Assembly (NCBI RefSeq): GCF_017353185.1
Contig: NZ_JAFMYV010000016.1
Location: 1-64,000 of the forward strand
Reading direction: 5' to 3'
Source of the DNA: Fibrella rubiginis
GTDB lineage: Bacteria; Bacteroidota; Bacteroidia; Cytophagales; Spirosomataceae
Length of the DNA: 64,000 nt
The notes beneath the pieces were generated by a model, which was not told the DNA's origin, made no database searches, and saw only the letters and a list, made by a program, of their open reading frames with translations. How positions within the stretch are numbered: the stretch's first letter is position 1; each line of letters begins with the position of its first letter. Of this stretch, positions 45,381-53,559 are shown piece after piece. The translations under genes were made by a program, and so were the position numbers.

Positions 45381-46970
45381 ATGCGTATTGCAACCAGAAA
45401 TTTAAAAAAGAGTGATTACGTCGACCTGAAAGAGGCCATGATCGAGTCGTATAGCGGTATCGGCGGCGATTATTGGGAGAAAAATCTGGTCGACAAGCTC
45501 GTCACGATCTTTCCCGAAGGCCAGCTTTGTGTGGAAGTCGACGATACTGTGGTGGCCTGTGCGCTGGCCATCCGCGTGAAATATGCCGACTTCGGCGACA
45601 GCCACACTTACGAAGAAATTACCGGCGAATACACGTTTGATACGCACACCCCCAAAGGCGACTGGCTCTATGGTATCGAGGTGTTTGTGCACCCCGACTA
45701 CCGGGGCCTGCGCCTGGGCCGACGCCTTTATGACGCGCGCAAAGAGCTTTGCGAACAGCTGAATCTGAAGGGCATTCTGGCGGGAGGGCGTATACCCAAC
45801 TACCGCAAATTTGCCGACGAATTGTCGCCGCGCGAGTTTATCGCGAAAGTGAAGCAGAAAGAGATTTATGATCCCACGCTCACCTTCCAGCTATCGAACG
45901 ACTTCCACGTCAAGAAAGTATTGCGCGGTTATCTGCCCGGCGACACCGAATCGAAGGAGTATGCCACGCTGCTGGAGTGGAATAACATTTACTACGTGGA
46001 CGAAAAAAACCGTAAGCCCCACACCGACTCTATCATCCGGCTCGGCGTGGTGCAGTGGCAGATGCGCCATTTCCCGGACCTGAAATCGTTTTTTGATCAG
46101 GTCGAATTCTTCGTCGACGTGGTGGCCGACTACAAAGCCGACTTTCTGGTGCTGCCCGAATTCTTCAACACGCCGCTCATGGCCGAGTTTCGCGATATGC
46201 CCGAACCGCAGGCTATTCGTGAACTGGCGAAGTACACGGAAGAGGTACGCGACAAGCTGGCCGAGTTTGCCATTTCGTATAACGTGAACATTGTGGGCGG
46301 GTCGATGCCCCTCATCGACGATGGCAAGCTCTACAACGTTGCTTACCTCTGTCGCCGCGACGGGTCGTATGAAGAGTACCGGAAGATTCATATTACGCCC
46401 AACGAAGTCAAATTCTATGGCATGGTAGGCGGCTACGAGATTAAAGCCATCGACACCGACTGCGGCAAAGTGGGCATGATGATCTGCTATGACGTGGAGT
46501 TCCCCGAATTGGGCCGGATTCTGTCCGCGCAGGGCGCCCAAATTATCTTTGTGCCCTTCCTCACCGACACCCAGAACGGCTATTACCGCGTGCGGAACTG
46601 CGCGCAGGCGCGGGCCATTGAAAACGAGTGCTACGTGGCTATTTCGGGCTGCGTGGGCAACCTCCCCAACGTGCCCAACACTGATATTCACTATGCTCAG
46701 TCGGCGGTATTTACCCCGTCTGATTTCCAGTTTCCCAACAACGCCATCAAAGCCGAAGCTACGACCAACACCGAGATGGTGCTCTTCGCCGACGTCGACG
46801 TGTCGCTGTTGAAAGAACTGCGTGAATATGGCTCGGTGCAAAACGCCAAAGACCGCCGCACCGATTTGTATGAGGTGACCCTGAAGCGTCCCTCGCGCCG
46901 GTCGGCCAAGAAAGCCTCGCCCGATAACGACCCCGAACAGGTGGCCCCGGTGATCGTGGTTGCCGACTAA
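45381..46970 (+). CDS. GNAT acetyltransferase fused to a carbon-nitrogen hydrolase
   Basis: 529 residues. Residues 1-200 form a GNAT domain (GIEVFVHPDYRGLRLGRRLYD acetyl-CoA loop); residues 215-500 form a nitrilase domain with E260 (LPEFF), K335 (RKIHITPNE) and C369 (MICYDVEFPE). The fusion suggests that an amine is acetylated and an amide hydrolysed in the same metabolic step, or that ammonia is passed between domains. The arrangement recurs in Bacteroidota but its substrate is unknown to me. Confidence 0.9.
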   Translation: MRIATRNLKKSDYVDLKEAMIESYSGIGGDYWEKNLVDKLVTIFPEGQLCVEVDDTVVACALAIRVKYADFGDSHTYEEITGEYTFDTHTPKGDWLYGIEVFVHPDYRGLRLGRRLYDARKELCEQLNLKGILAGGRIPNYRKFADELSPREFIAKVKQKEIYDPTLTFQLSNDFHVKKVLRGYLPGDTESKEYATLLEWNNIYYVDEKNRKPHTDSIIRLGVVQWQMRHFPDLKSFFDQVEFFVDVVADYKADFLVLPEFFNTPLMAEFRDMPEPQAIRELAKYTEEVRDKLAEFAISYNVNIVGGSMPLIDDGKLYNVAYLCRRDGSYEEYRKIHITPNEVKFYGMVGGYEIKAIDTDCGKVGMMICYDVEFPELGRILSAQGAQIIFVPFLTDTQNGYYRVRNCAQARAIENECYVAISGCVGNLPNVPNTDIHYAQSAVFTPSDFQFPNNAIKAEATTNTEMVLFADVDVSLLKELREYGSVQNAKDRRTDLYEVTLKRPSRRSAKKASPDNDPEQVAPVIVVAD

Positions 46971-46991
46971 TACATAATTCATACAATCGTA

Positions 46992-47035
46992 AAGCCATTA
47001 CTACACGCAGTTTGTGTGGTGATGGCTTTTTTTGT
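46992..47035 (+). terminator. Intrinsic terminator after the GNAT-nitrilase gene
   Basis: AAAGCCATTACTACAC pairs with GTGTGGTGATGGCTTT, followed by further Ts. Confidence 0.88.
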
Positions 47036-47056
47036 GCCTGGCGCTAATCCTTTATG

Positions 47057-47064
47057 TACGTTTG
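47057..47064 (+). promoter_or_regulatory. Promoter -7 box TACGTTTG for the PEGA lipoprotein
   Basis: Exact TAnnTTTG match 64 bp before the ATG at 47129, just after the preceding terminator. Confidence 0.6.
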
Positions 47065-47128
47065 TAATCTATACAGGTACATAGTCGAACAACGGTGTCT
47101 CGACAGTTCCACTTAATGCTTATAGAAC

Positions 47129-47695
47129 ATGATTACTGATTATTTCCGGAACCCCGGCAAAGCCATTCCCCTGCTCCTTTCGGGCACTATCCTGATCAGC
47201 AGTTGTACCAGTTCAACCCTCATCAACAGCCAGCCTACTGGGGCGAAACTTTACGTCAACGGGCAGTACGCAGGGGTAACCCCTTACCAGTATAGCGACA
47301 CAAAAATTGTTGGCTCGACTACCGATTTGAGGCTCGAAAAAGACGGTTATGAGCCTCTGCGCGTACCCCTGGTGCGCAACGAACGGGCCGACGGTGGGGC
47401 CATTATAGGTGGCATTTTCCTGCTCTTCCCTTTTCTCTGGACCATGAAATATGATCCTGAGCACACCTACGAACTCCGCACTCCCGGCGACAATGGCCAA
47501 CCCATGACCACACCGCCGGCGTCATTCGTAGCCCCCACCACCACTAGCCCGGCACCCACTGCGGCGCAGACAACCGGCGCAAAATCAAAAGCCGACCGCC
47601 TCCGCGAAAACAAGCGGCTCTTTGACGAAAAAGTACTGACTGAAAAGGAGTATGAGGCCGAGAAAAAGAAGATCCTCGACAGCAACGACAATTGA
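47129..47695 (+). CDS. Lipoprotein with PEGA and SHOCT-like domains
   Basis: 188 residues. Lipobox SGTILISSC, then a PEGA domain (SQPTGAKLYVNGQYAGVTP), a hydrophobic patch (GAIIGGIFLLFPFLW), a Pro/Thr linker, and a C-terminal SHOCT-like helix pair (KSKADRLRENKRLFDEKVLT). PEGA modules bind at cell surfaces; SHOCT marks oligomerising tails. Function unknown. Confidence 0.82.
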   Translation: MITDYFRNPGKAIPLLLSGTILISSCTSSTLINSQPTGAKLYVNGQYAGVTPYQYSDTKIVGSTTDLRLEKDGYEPLRVPLVRNERADGGAIIGGIFLLFPFLWTMKYDPEHTYELRTPGDNGQPMTTPPASFVAPTTTSPAPTAAQTTGAKSKADRLRENKRLFDEKVLTEKEYEAEKKKILDSNDN

Positions 47696-47797
47696 TTAAC
47701 GTGATTATTGAGCATTGCTCTAGTGTATGGCTGACGCCTAGTCGAAGGGCTTTGCGTCAGCCATACACTAGAGCAATGCTCAATAATCACGTTAATC
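47694..47797. repeat. Perfect 44-bp inverted repeat between convergent genes
   Basis: Arms 47694-47737 and 47754-47797. Inner core TATGGCTGACGC/GCGTCAGCCATA is shared with the heptamer class, but the outer part (GATTAACGTGATTATTGAGC) is not clearly reiterated. Contains part of the PEGA stop codon. Confidence 0.95.
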
Positions 47798-47811
47798 AGC
47801 AAAGGGTTCTT

Positions 47812-47857
47812 ACAGCAACAGCCCGTACCAGTAGTCACTGGTACGGGCTGTTGCTGT
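47812..47857. terminator. Perfect 21-bp hairpin
   Basis: ACAGCAACAGCCCGTACCAG and its reverse complement around a 4-nt loop. It lies 10 bp before the stop of the DUF2809 gene and serves the convergent pair; a second terminator after the repeat. Confidence 0.9.
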
Positions 47858-47866
47858 ACGGTGTGG

Positions 47867-48250
47867 TTAAGTCGAATGGCCGTTGATTAGTCTGTCTAGC
47901 ACTGAACCGATCAGGACGCCTACGCTGTAGCAGAGCAGGTCGCTCCACACAAAGCTGAAACCCAGCACCAACCCACCCAGCCTTGTTGCCCGTAGTGAAT
48001 CGATCCAAGGCGCATGATACAGCTGACTGAGTTCAACACCGAATGAAACCAGTACGGCTATGATCGTGATAATCGCTGTTGGCTGTTTATTAAACACAAG
48101 TGCCAAACCAAAGAACACCATCAGTGCCCAGAGCACGTCACCTACGAAGGCACGGATAAACGGTAACCCGTCGGAAAATTGCCTCGATAGCAAACCCAGC
48201 ACCATAACAATCACCGTGATGCCCCCATACAAAACCCGGTTTCTGTTCAT
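47867..48250 (-). CDS. DUF2809-like small membrane protein
   Basis: 127 residues with four transmembrane helices (ITVIVMVLGLLSRQF, LWALMVFFGLALVF, IIAVLVSFGVELSQLY, VWSDLLCYSVGVLIG). The LSRQF...PFIRAFVGDVLWALMV and ELSQLYHAPWID motifs fit DUF2809 (VanZ-like). Role unknown. Ten bp after the GDPD gene. Confidence 0.82.
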   Translation of the reverse strand: MNRNRVLYGGITVIVMVLGLLSRQFSDGLPFIRAFVGDVLWALMVFFGLALVFNKQPTAIITIIAVLVSFGVELSQLYHAPWIDSLRATRLGGLVLGFSFVWSDLLCYSVGVLIGSVLDRLINGHST

Positions 48251-48260
48251 GCAGGCCAGC

Positions 48261-49133
48261 CTACTTCAATACCCGGTTCACCTCCAGCGGGCGGTCTGTG
48301 GAGAGCATATCGGCTCCGGCGGAGGTCCACTCCTTATATAGTCCGTCTCCTTTGGCGGCAGCCTGCTTGTCGAGGTTGCCCAGCGTACCCAAGATGGTTG
48401 ATATACCTTTTCCGTGCAAAAACGAGTATAGGCTGGCTTCCGGCGTTTTCACACCGACAAAGGCCAGCATACGGTTGTCGGGAATGCCCAACTCGTGCAG
48501 CCGATCATATTCGGCGGGGTTGCGGATCGTAACCGAGATCATGAGGTCGGGAGCCAGTTTGTGCACCAGGGCTGCGTCCTGTGCATTGTAGGTAATGATA
48601 GCTACGTTGTTTTCGGTCTTTGTTTGCCGCACCTGATCAATCACGCTGGCAAACGACACGTTGCGTTTCACGTCGAGCGTGAACAGCACGTGGGCACGGC
48701 CCCAGGTCAGAATCTGGTTCAGCGTGGGCACCCGGAATGCCGTTGGGTTGCCCATGTTATCCTCCAGCTTCAGGGTTTTTACGTCGGCGTAGGTCCGGTC
48801 AATGAGCTTTCCCGTGCCGGTAGTAGTACGTTCCAGGGTGGCGTCGTGCATCATCACCAGCACACTGTCTTTGGTCAGGTCAATGTCGCACTCAATCACC
48901 GCCGGGGCACCGGGCCGCCCGATCTGCCGGGCCACATAAGCAAACGATTCGAGGCAGTTTTCTGGGTATCCTTTCAGATCGCCCCCACCCCGATGCACCG
49001 AGATCAGGGGAGGCTGCCCTGCTTTAAACCGAAATCTATCGGCCGAAAGGTCAGCGGAAGTTGTTCTGGAAATCTTCGGCGTACAGGTAGCCAGCAGCCC
49101 CAGCAGGCCAACAAACAGAAACGTGTTTTTCAT
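48261..49133 (-). CDS. Glycerophosphodiester phosphodiesterase lipoprotein
   Basis: 290 residues. Lipobox GLLATC, then a TIM-barrel GDPD domain with VHRGGGD, the PENCLESFAY acidic site and HDATLERTTTGTG. Releases glycerol 3-phosphate from lipid head groups outside the cytoplasm. Downstream DUF2809 gene is probably cotranscribed. Confidence 0.9.
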   Translation of the reverse strand: MKNTFLFVGLLGLLATCTPKISRTTSADLSADRFRFKAGQPPLISVHRGGGDLKGYPENCLESFAYVARQIGRPGAPAVIECDIDLTKDSVLVMMHDATLERTTTGTGKLIDRTYADVKTLKLEDNMGNPTAFRVPTLNQILTWGRAHVLFTLDVKRNVSFASVIDQVRQTKTENNVAIITYNAQDAALVHKLAPDLMISVTIRNPAEYDRLHELGIPDNRMLAFVGVKTPEASLYSFLHGKGISTILGTLGNLDKQAAAKGDGLYKEWTSAGADMLSTDRPLEVNRVLK

Positions 49134-49137
49134 AGGG

Positions 49138-49145
49138 CAAAGGTA
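49138..49145 (-). promoter_or_regulatory. Promoter -7 box (minus strand TACCTTTG) for the GDPD gene
   Basis: CAAAGGTA on the plus strand, only 4 bp before the start codon at 49133, so the mRNA would be leaderless, as for queE. Confidence 0.6.
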
Positions 49146-49167
49146 GGGCGGGTGAATTACGACTTAC

Positions 49168-49315
49168 GATTTACGAGTAGGGATTTACGATGTACGAATT
49201 ACGATGTACGAATTACGATTTACGATTTGTTGCTTTCGCCAGAGCATGATTACTCTGGCGAAAGCAACAAATCGTAAATCGTAATTCGTACATCGTAAAT
49301 CCCTACTCGTAAATC
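49168..49315. repeat. Heptamer-arm inverted repeat, TTTACGA type, with an expanded left arm
   Basis: Arms match for over 60 bp except that the left arm has one additional 14-bp block (two heptamers, GTACGAATTACGAT). Core TTGCTTTCGCCAGA/TCTGGCGAAAGCAA. The stop codon of the HtrA gene overlaps the right edge. Confidence 0.95.
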
Positions 49316-50345
49316 ACTTCAACTCGCCCGGCGTAACCGTCGCGATCTGTTTGCGGCCGTTTCGCAGGATGGTTATTTGTGCGGGGCGGCCGATGGTCAC
49401 GTCGGTAAGGATCAGGTGCAGATCGTCGACGGTGGCCACGGGGCGGTCGTTATAAGCCACAATGATGTCGCCCTGTTGCAGGTCACTGTTGTTGGCCACG
49501 CCGTCGGGCTCTACACTAGCCACGATTACCCCCGTGCGAACCGAAAGCTGGTTGTACTGGCGGATGCGTTCGGTAAGATTAATCAGTTGCCCGGCAATGC
49601 CCAGGTACCCCCGCCGCACACGCCCTTCGGTGATGAGCTTGCCCGCCACCAGGTTGGCCAGGTTCGACGAAACAGCGAAGCAAATACCCTGCGCAGGCAG
49701 GATCACGGCCGTGTTTACACCAATCACATCGCCCTGCGAATTCACCAGCGGCCCACCCGAATTTCCCGGGTTCAGGGTTGCGTCGGTCTGCAAAACGTCG
49801 TCGATCAACCGGCCCGATTCAGAGCGAAGCGTACGGCCCAGCGCACTAATCACCCCCGCCGTGAGCGAATACTGAAAGCCATACGGGTTGCCCAGGGCAA
49901 TGGCAATCTGGCCCACTTGCACCTGCTTTGAGTCGGCAAAGCGAATGGCCCGCAACCCATCGGCATATACTTTTAACACGGCGATATCCGTGGCAGGATC
50001 ACGGCCAATGAGCGTGGCGGTCAGTGCGTCACGGTCGGGCAGCGCTACGGTAATGCGGTCAGCACCAGCCACAACGTGATTGTTGGTAACAATATATCCG
50101 TCTGACGAAATAACAAAACCAGAGCCGGTACTGCCCCCCTCGCCGGGTTGATTAGGCCGCTGATTGGCGGAGCGGGACCGGGCCGGACGGGTTGCCGCCA
50201 CCTTGATCTGCACGACCGATGGACTTACCTTTTTCGCTACATTTACAACCGTTGACGAATATGCGTCAAGCAGTTTCGCATCGTTGTCTGCCGAACTGGC
50301 TGACGCCGCCCCCAGGTCGGGGCCACTTACTGAATAGTAGGACAT
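49314..50345 (-). CDS. HtrA/DegP-family serine protease lacking a signal peptide
   Basis: 343 residues. Trypsin-like triad H90 (TNNHVVAG), D120 (PATDIAVLKV) and S196 (NPGNSGGPL), then one PDZ domain from about 240 (GYLGIAGQLI, LQQGDIIVAYNDRPV). The N-terminus MSYYSVSGPDLGAASAS has no signal peptide or anchor, unusual for HtrA, so the protein may be cytoplasmic. The linker between residues 52 and 72 is basic and Pro-rich. Confidence 0.9.
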   Translation of the reverse strand: MSYYSVSGPDLGAASASSADNDAKLLDAYSSTVVNVAKKVSPSVVQIKVAATRPARSRSANQRPNQPGEGGSTGSGFVISSDGYIVTNNHVVAGADRITVALPDRDALTATLIGRDPATDIAVLKVYADGLRAIRFADSKQVQVGQIAIALGNPYGFQYSLTAGVISALGRTLRSESGRLIDDVLQTDATLNPGNSGGPLVNSQGDVIGVNTAVILPAQGICFAVSSNLANLVAGKLITEGRVRRGYLGIAGQLINLTERIRQYNQLSVRTGVIVASVEPDGVANNSDLQQGDIIVAYNDRPVATVDDLHLILTDVTIGRPAQITILRNGRKQIATVTPGELK

Positions 50346-50446
50346 GGTAGAGTGTATTTGTTGAAGCAGATGCACCCGGCAAAGCCCATACCAATACTCA
50401 AAAAATTATGTTCGACCGCCAGCCTGTCAGGTCGGCTATTACAGCG

Positions 50447-50623
50447 ATGACATTCGAAGAATACTTAGCTACCAAGAAGATTGATGCGGTTCGTTTTGCC
50501 GCCGAAGACCCCGTTATTTTCGACGAATGGTCTCGTTTATTCGACCAAGTGAGCGTAGAAAGTTTTACCGTTCAAAAAAAATTTCTACTTAACCTTACCA
50601 GACGTAAATACTTAATGCGTTAA
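50447..50623 (+). CDS. Conserved small protein of unknown function
   Basis: 58 residues from MTFEEYLATKKID; an earlier ATG at 50408 adds 13. Begins FEEYLATKKIDAVRF and ends FTVQKKFLLNLTRRKYLM, a pattern I have seen in many Bacteroidota small proteins without a known role. AT-richer than its neighbours. Confidence 0.65.
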   Translation: MTFEEYLATKKIDAVRFAAEDPVIFDEWSRLFDQVSVESFTVQKKFLLNLTRRKYLMR

Positions 50624-50680
50624 TTTATAGTTGAAAGGCTGGTAAAAGACCAGTTAGACAAAACTTATCCCCTACCCCAA

Positions 50681-51094
50681 ATGCGTATGAGCCTCACACT
50701 TGGCGAATTGAAAGGTATTAACGACGCCCTCATCAATCTACTTAAAGCACAGGGCTTAGTCGATTCAGACACCCTGCTTGAAGCAACACGTACGCCAAAA
50801 GGCCGCAAGGAGTTGGCCAGTACAATTGGCGTTGATGCAGCCATGCTCCTTGAGCTGGCCAACCGTGCCGACCTTGCCCGCATCAAAGGCATTGGTCGGG
50901 TTTATAGCGACCTGATGGAAGAAGCAGGCGTAGATACCGTTAAAGAATTATCAAAGCGCGTACCGGCTAACCTACACGCTAAACTGGTGGAAATCAACAG
51001 TGTACGTCAGCTAACGCAACGTCCACCCTCGGCCGATCAGGTGGCAGGATTCGTTGATCAGGCTAAAGGCCTGCCCGCTATGCTGGAATATTAG
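50681..51094 (+). CDS. DUF4332-like helix-hairpin-helix protein
   Basis: 137 residues; ATG 50687 is an alternative. Two helix-hairpin-helix-like units (LGELKGINDALINLLKAQG and LARIKGIGRVYSDLMEEAG), as in DUF4332. May bind nucleic acid; not shown. Confidence 0.8.
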   Translation: MRMSLTLGELKGINDALINLLKAQGLVDSDTLLEATRTPKGRKELASTIGVDAAMLLELANRADLARIKGIGRVYSDLMEEAGVDTVKELSKRVPANLHAKLVEINSVRQLTQRPPSADQVAGFVDQAKGLPAMLEY

Positions 51095-51127
51095 GATTGG
51101 TTTAATGACAGACAGGAAGAGTGATTG

Positions 51128-51180
51128 AGTGATGGGTTTGCACAAGCTGTTTTTCTGCTGTGTAAGCCCATCACTTTTTC
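51128..51180 (+). terminator. Intrinsic terminator after the DUF4332 gene
   Basis: AGTGATGGGTTTGCAC pairs with GTGTAAGCCCATCACT, with G-U pairs, then TTTTTC. Between convergent DUF4332 and cdaA. Confidence 0.85.
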
Positions 51181-51190
51181 GTTTCTATCA

Positions 51191-51994
51191 TCAATTCCGG
51201 GGCTTGCTCAGGTATTGACTCAGTCGTTCTTCGAGCTCGTGGATGGTGATACCAATGATCAGCTCACCGTTCAAGGCCAACGATAGTCGGCCGGTTTCTT
51301 CAGAGATTGTGATGACGGCAGCATCAGTAGCCTCACTCATGCCCACAGCAGCCCGGTGCCTGAAGCCCATCGTAGCGGGCAATTCGGCATCATCAGACAC
51401 GGGCAGTATGCACCGTGCCGCCCGGATGTGGCCGTCTGCTATCAACACCGCCCCGTCATGCAGCGGGCTGTATTGGTTGAAAATAGCCAACAGCAATGGC
51501 TTCGACAACTCAGCATTCAACAGCTCACCCGAATCGGCAATTTTAGTCAGGTCGTCGTTGTGCTGAATCACCAGCAACGCGCCAGAGAACTCGGCCGCGA
51601 GCATTTTGCACGCATCCAGAATCGGCTTCAGCGGTGTGGTTGGCTCGGTCAGGTCGGGTTGGCGCAGCAGCCATTTTCTAATCCAGGGGTTATTACCAAT
51701 GTTGGTCGACTTACCAATGAGCAGCAAAAATCGCCTTATCTCTTGCTGAAAAATAATGATCAAAGCCAGTGCACCAACACTAATAAAATACTCTAAAATG
51801 GTTGTTAATAAGTTCAGCCCCAGTGCTTTAACAACCAGATAGAAAAGATAAACGAAGAGGTAGCCCACAAAAACCCGGCTGGCAACGCTGCCCCGCACCA
51901 GGGTATATATTTGGTAAATCAGGATGGCTACCAACGTAATATCCAGCACGTCGAGCCAGCCAATATCAAGAAAACCAAGGCGAATCAGAAACAT
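51191..51994 (-). CDS. cdaA: Diadenylate cyclase
   Basis: Makes c-di-AMP from two ATP. 267 residues from MFLIRLGFLDIG. Three N-terminal transmembrane helices, then the DAC domain with the DGA motif (SPLHDGAVLIADG) and RHR motif (MGFRHRAAVGMSE). The gene order cdaA-rnz-STAS on one strand recalls other Cytophagales. Upstream extension of the frame is not conserved-looking. Confidence 0.92.
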   Translation of the reverse strand: MFLIRLGFLDIGWLDVLDITLVAILIYQIYTLVRGSVASRVFVGYLFVYLFYLVVKALGLNLLTTILEYFISVGALALIIIFQQEIRRFLLLIGKSTNIGNNPWIRKWLLRQPDLTEPTTPLKPILDACKMLAAEFSGALLVIQHNDDLTKIADSGELLNAELSKPLLLAIFNQYSPLHDGAVLIADGHIRAARCILPVSDDAELPATMGFRHRAAVGMSEATDAAVITISEETGRLSLALNGELIIGITIHELEERLSQYLSKPRN

Positions 51995-52095
51995 AGTGTG
52001 GGGCAGTGGGCAATGCATTTCGTTGGCGGGCAAGATACAACGCCAACTGCACTCTGCCGAACAAAACCGAGCCAAAGCCTTGGTCAGCCGTTGGG

Positions 52096-53085
52096 CTACA
52101 CGGGAAATTGCTGCCCTTCAATAGCCAGTTCAGTATTTGCAAAAACCTCCTGCGCTTCAGCCAGGAACCCATCATACGTTTTGTAGCGCGAGGAGAAGTG
52201 GCCAATCAGCAGCCGCCCAACGCCCGCCTTTTGGGCCAGCGCTGCCGCCTGCCGGGCGGTAGTATGGTGTACTTCCGACGCCCGACCGGCATTGTCATCG
52301 CGAAATGTGGCCTCGTGATAGAGCAGGTCGATCCCCTGAATCTGGTGGAGAATACGCTCGTTGTAGCGGGTGTCTGAGCAATAAGCATAAGACCGGGCCG
52401 CCGGGCCGGGCGTTGTATAATCAGCAGCGGCATACTGCACCTGACCCGTGTCGTTGAGCACGTCATGGCCCTCTTTCAACGTTTTCAGGGCTTCAATAGA
52501 CACCTCTGCGGGGAGCCGCTCGCGCAGGAGGCGGGGTTTGTAGGGCTTTTCGCGGAACAAAAATCCCGTGCACTCTATCCCATGATCCAGCGGAATACTC
52601 TCAACAGTCAGGCCCGGCAAGTCGAGCAGCAGCGTGGGCACGTCGGGATTAATTGATTGAAAATGAAGAGGAAAGAAAAACTTTCCGTTAGAGACCCTGA
52701 ACGTGGTGGTGATGACTTCATCCAGGCCGCGCGGGCCAAACAGGTACAAGGGCTCGGTACGTCCGCCCATGTTCAGGCTCGACAACAGGGGCATCAGCCC
52801 AAAGTAGTGGTCGCCGTGGAGGTGGCTGATGAAAATATACTTTAGCCGACTGGGCCGGGCGCGCTGCTCAATAAGCCGGTATTGGGTAGCCTCGCCGCAA
52901 TCGATCAGGAAATAGTCACCGTTATAGTTGAGCAATTGAGCCGTTTGGTGGCGGTCCAGCGTAGGCGTTGCCGAGCCGGACCCCAACATGGTAATCGCAA
53001 ACGGAATCGTGGATACAGGCTCGGTAGTAGATACGTTACCGTTCGGGCTCAAATCCTTCATCCAACTCTCCGTCATATTCATCAT
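52096..53085 (-). CDS. rnz: Ribonuclease Z
   Basis: tRNA 3'-end endonuclease of the metallo-beta-lactamase fold. FISHLHGDHYFGLMPLL is the zinc motif, MLGSGSATPT the N-terminal strand, and LLIGHFSSRY holds the late His. 329 residues from the first ATG; it overlaps the STAS gene by 50 bp, and a start at 53061 is also possible. Relevant to tRNAs in this genome that lack an encoded CCA. Confidence 0.93.
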   Translation of the reverse strand: MMNMTESWMKDLSPNGNVSTTEPVSTIPFAITMLGSGSATPTLDRHQTAQLLNYNGDYFLIDCGEATQYRLIEQRARPSRLKYIFISHLHGDHYFGLMPLLSSLNMGGRTEPLYLFGPRGLDEVITTTFRVSNGKFFFPLHFQSINPDVPTLLLDLPGLTVESIPLDHGIECTGFLFREKPYKPRLLRERLPAEVSIEALKTLKEGHDVLNDTGQVQYAAADYTTPGPAARSYAYCSDTRYNERILHQIQGIDLLYHEATFRDDNAGRASEVHHTTARQAAALAQKAGVGRLLIGHFSSRYKTYDGFLAEAQEVFANTELAIEGQQFPV

Positions 53086-53455
53086 CGGCTCCGCTGCCGA
53101 AGTCGTTTTCCAGTTCGTTCATAAACACCGCGTCGATGGCTTCTTCCACGGTGGGCAATATGGTCAGGTCGGTAATGCGGGCGTCTTCCAGGAAATCAGT
53201 CAGCTCGTCATTCTTTGTTACCAACACCAGTAAACCAAGCTCATTACTGCATTGGCGATTTATCTTTCGAATGGCCATCAGCCCCGCGTCATCCACGGTT
53301 TGCACGGTGGCCAGGTCAACAATCAGGCGGCTAAATCCTTCTCGAAGCAGCCCCCGGCATGCGCCTTCAAAATCAGCAGGTACGGTGTTGGCAAACTCGG
53401 TTTCGCTCAGCCGCAGCAGGGCGTAGCGTTCTGTTTTTTCAGTGGTAAATTCCAT
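53036..53455 (-). CDS. STAS-domain protein
   Basis: 139 residues. STAS fold similar to anti-sigma factor antagonists, but the loop that holds the phosphorylated Ser in SpoIIAA (DSSGL) reads VDDAGLMAI, so regulation by phosphorylation is unlikely. C-terminal 35 residues are very acidic (ENDFGSGADDEYDGELDE). Overlaps rnz, which suggests translational coupling. Confidence 0.85.
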   Translation of the reverse strand: MEFTTEKTERYALLRLSETEFANTVPADFEGACRGLLREGFSRLIVDLATVQTVDDAGLMAIRKINRQCSNELGLLVLVTKNDELTDFLEDARITDLTILPTVEEAIDAVFMNELENDFGSGADDEYDGELDEGFEPER

Positions 53456-53559
53456 GTGTATACTCCTGTTGCGAATAGCGTTCAGTTTTGTCTACAGACC
53501 GGAACAGGCAACAAACCGCAGGTAGTGAAACGAGCTGGTTCTGCTGTGTAACGTCGCGG

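Noticed and set aside
45891..46982. 363-codon ORF opposite the GNAT-nitrilase gene
   Set aside because: No recognisable motif, and fully antisense to a gene with two intact active sites.
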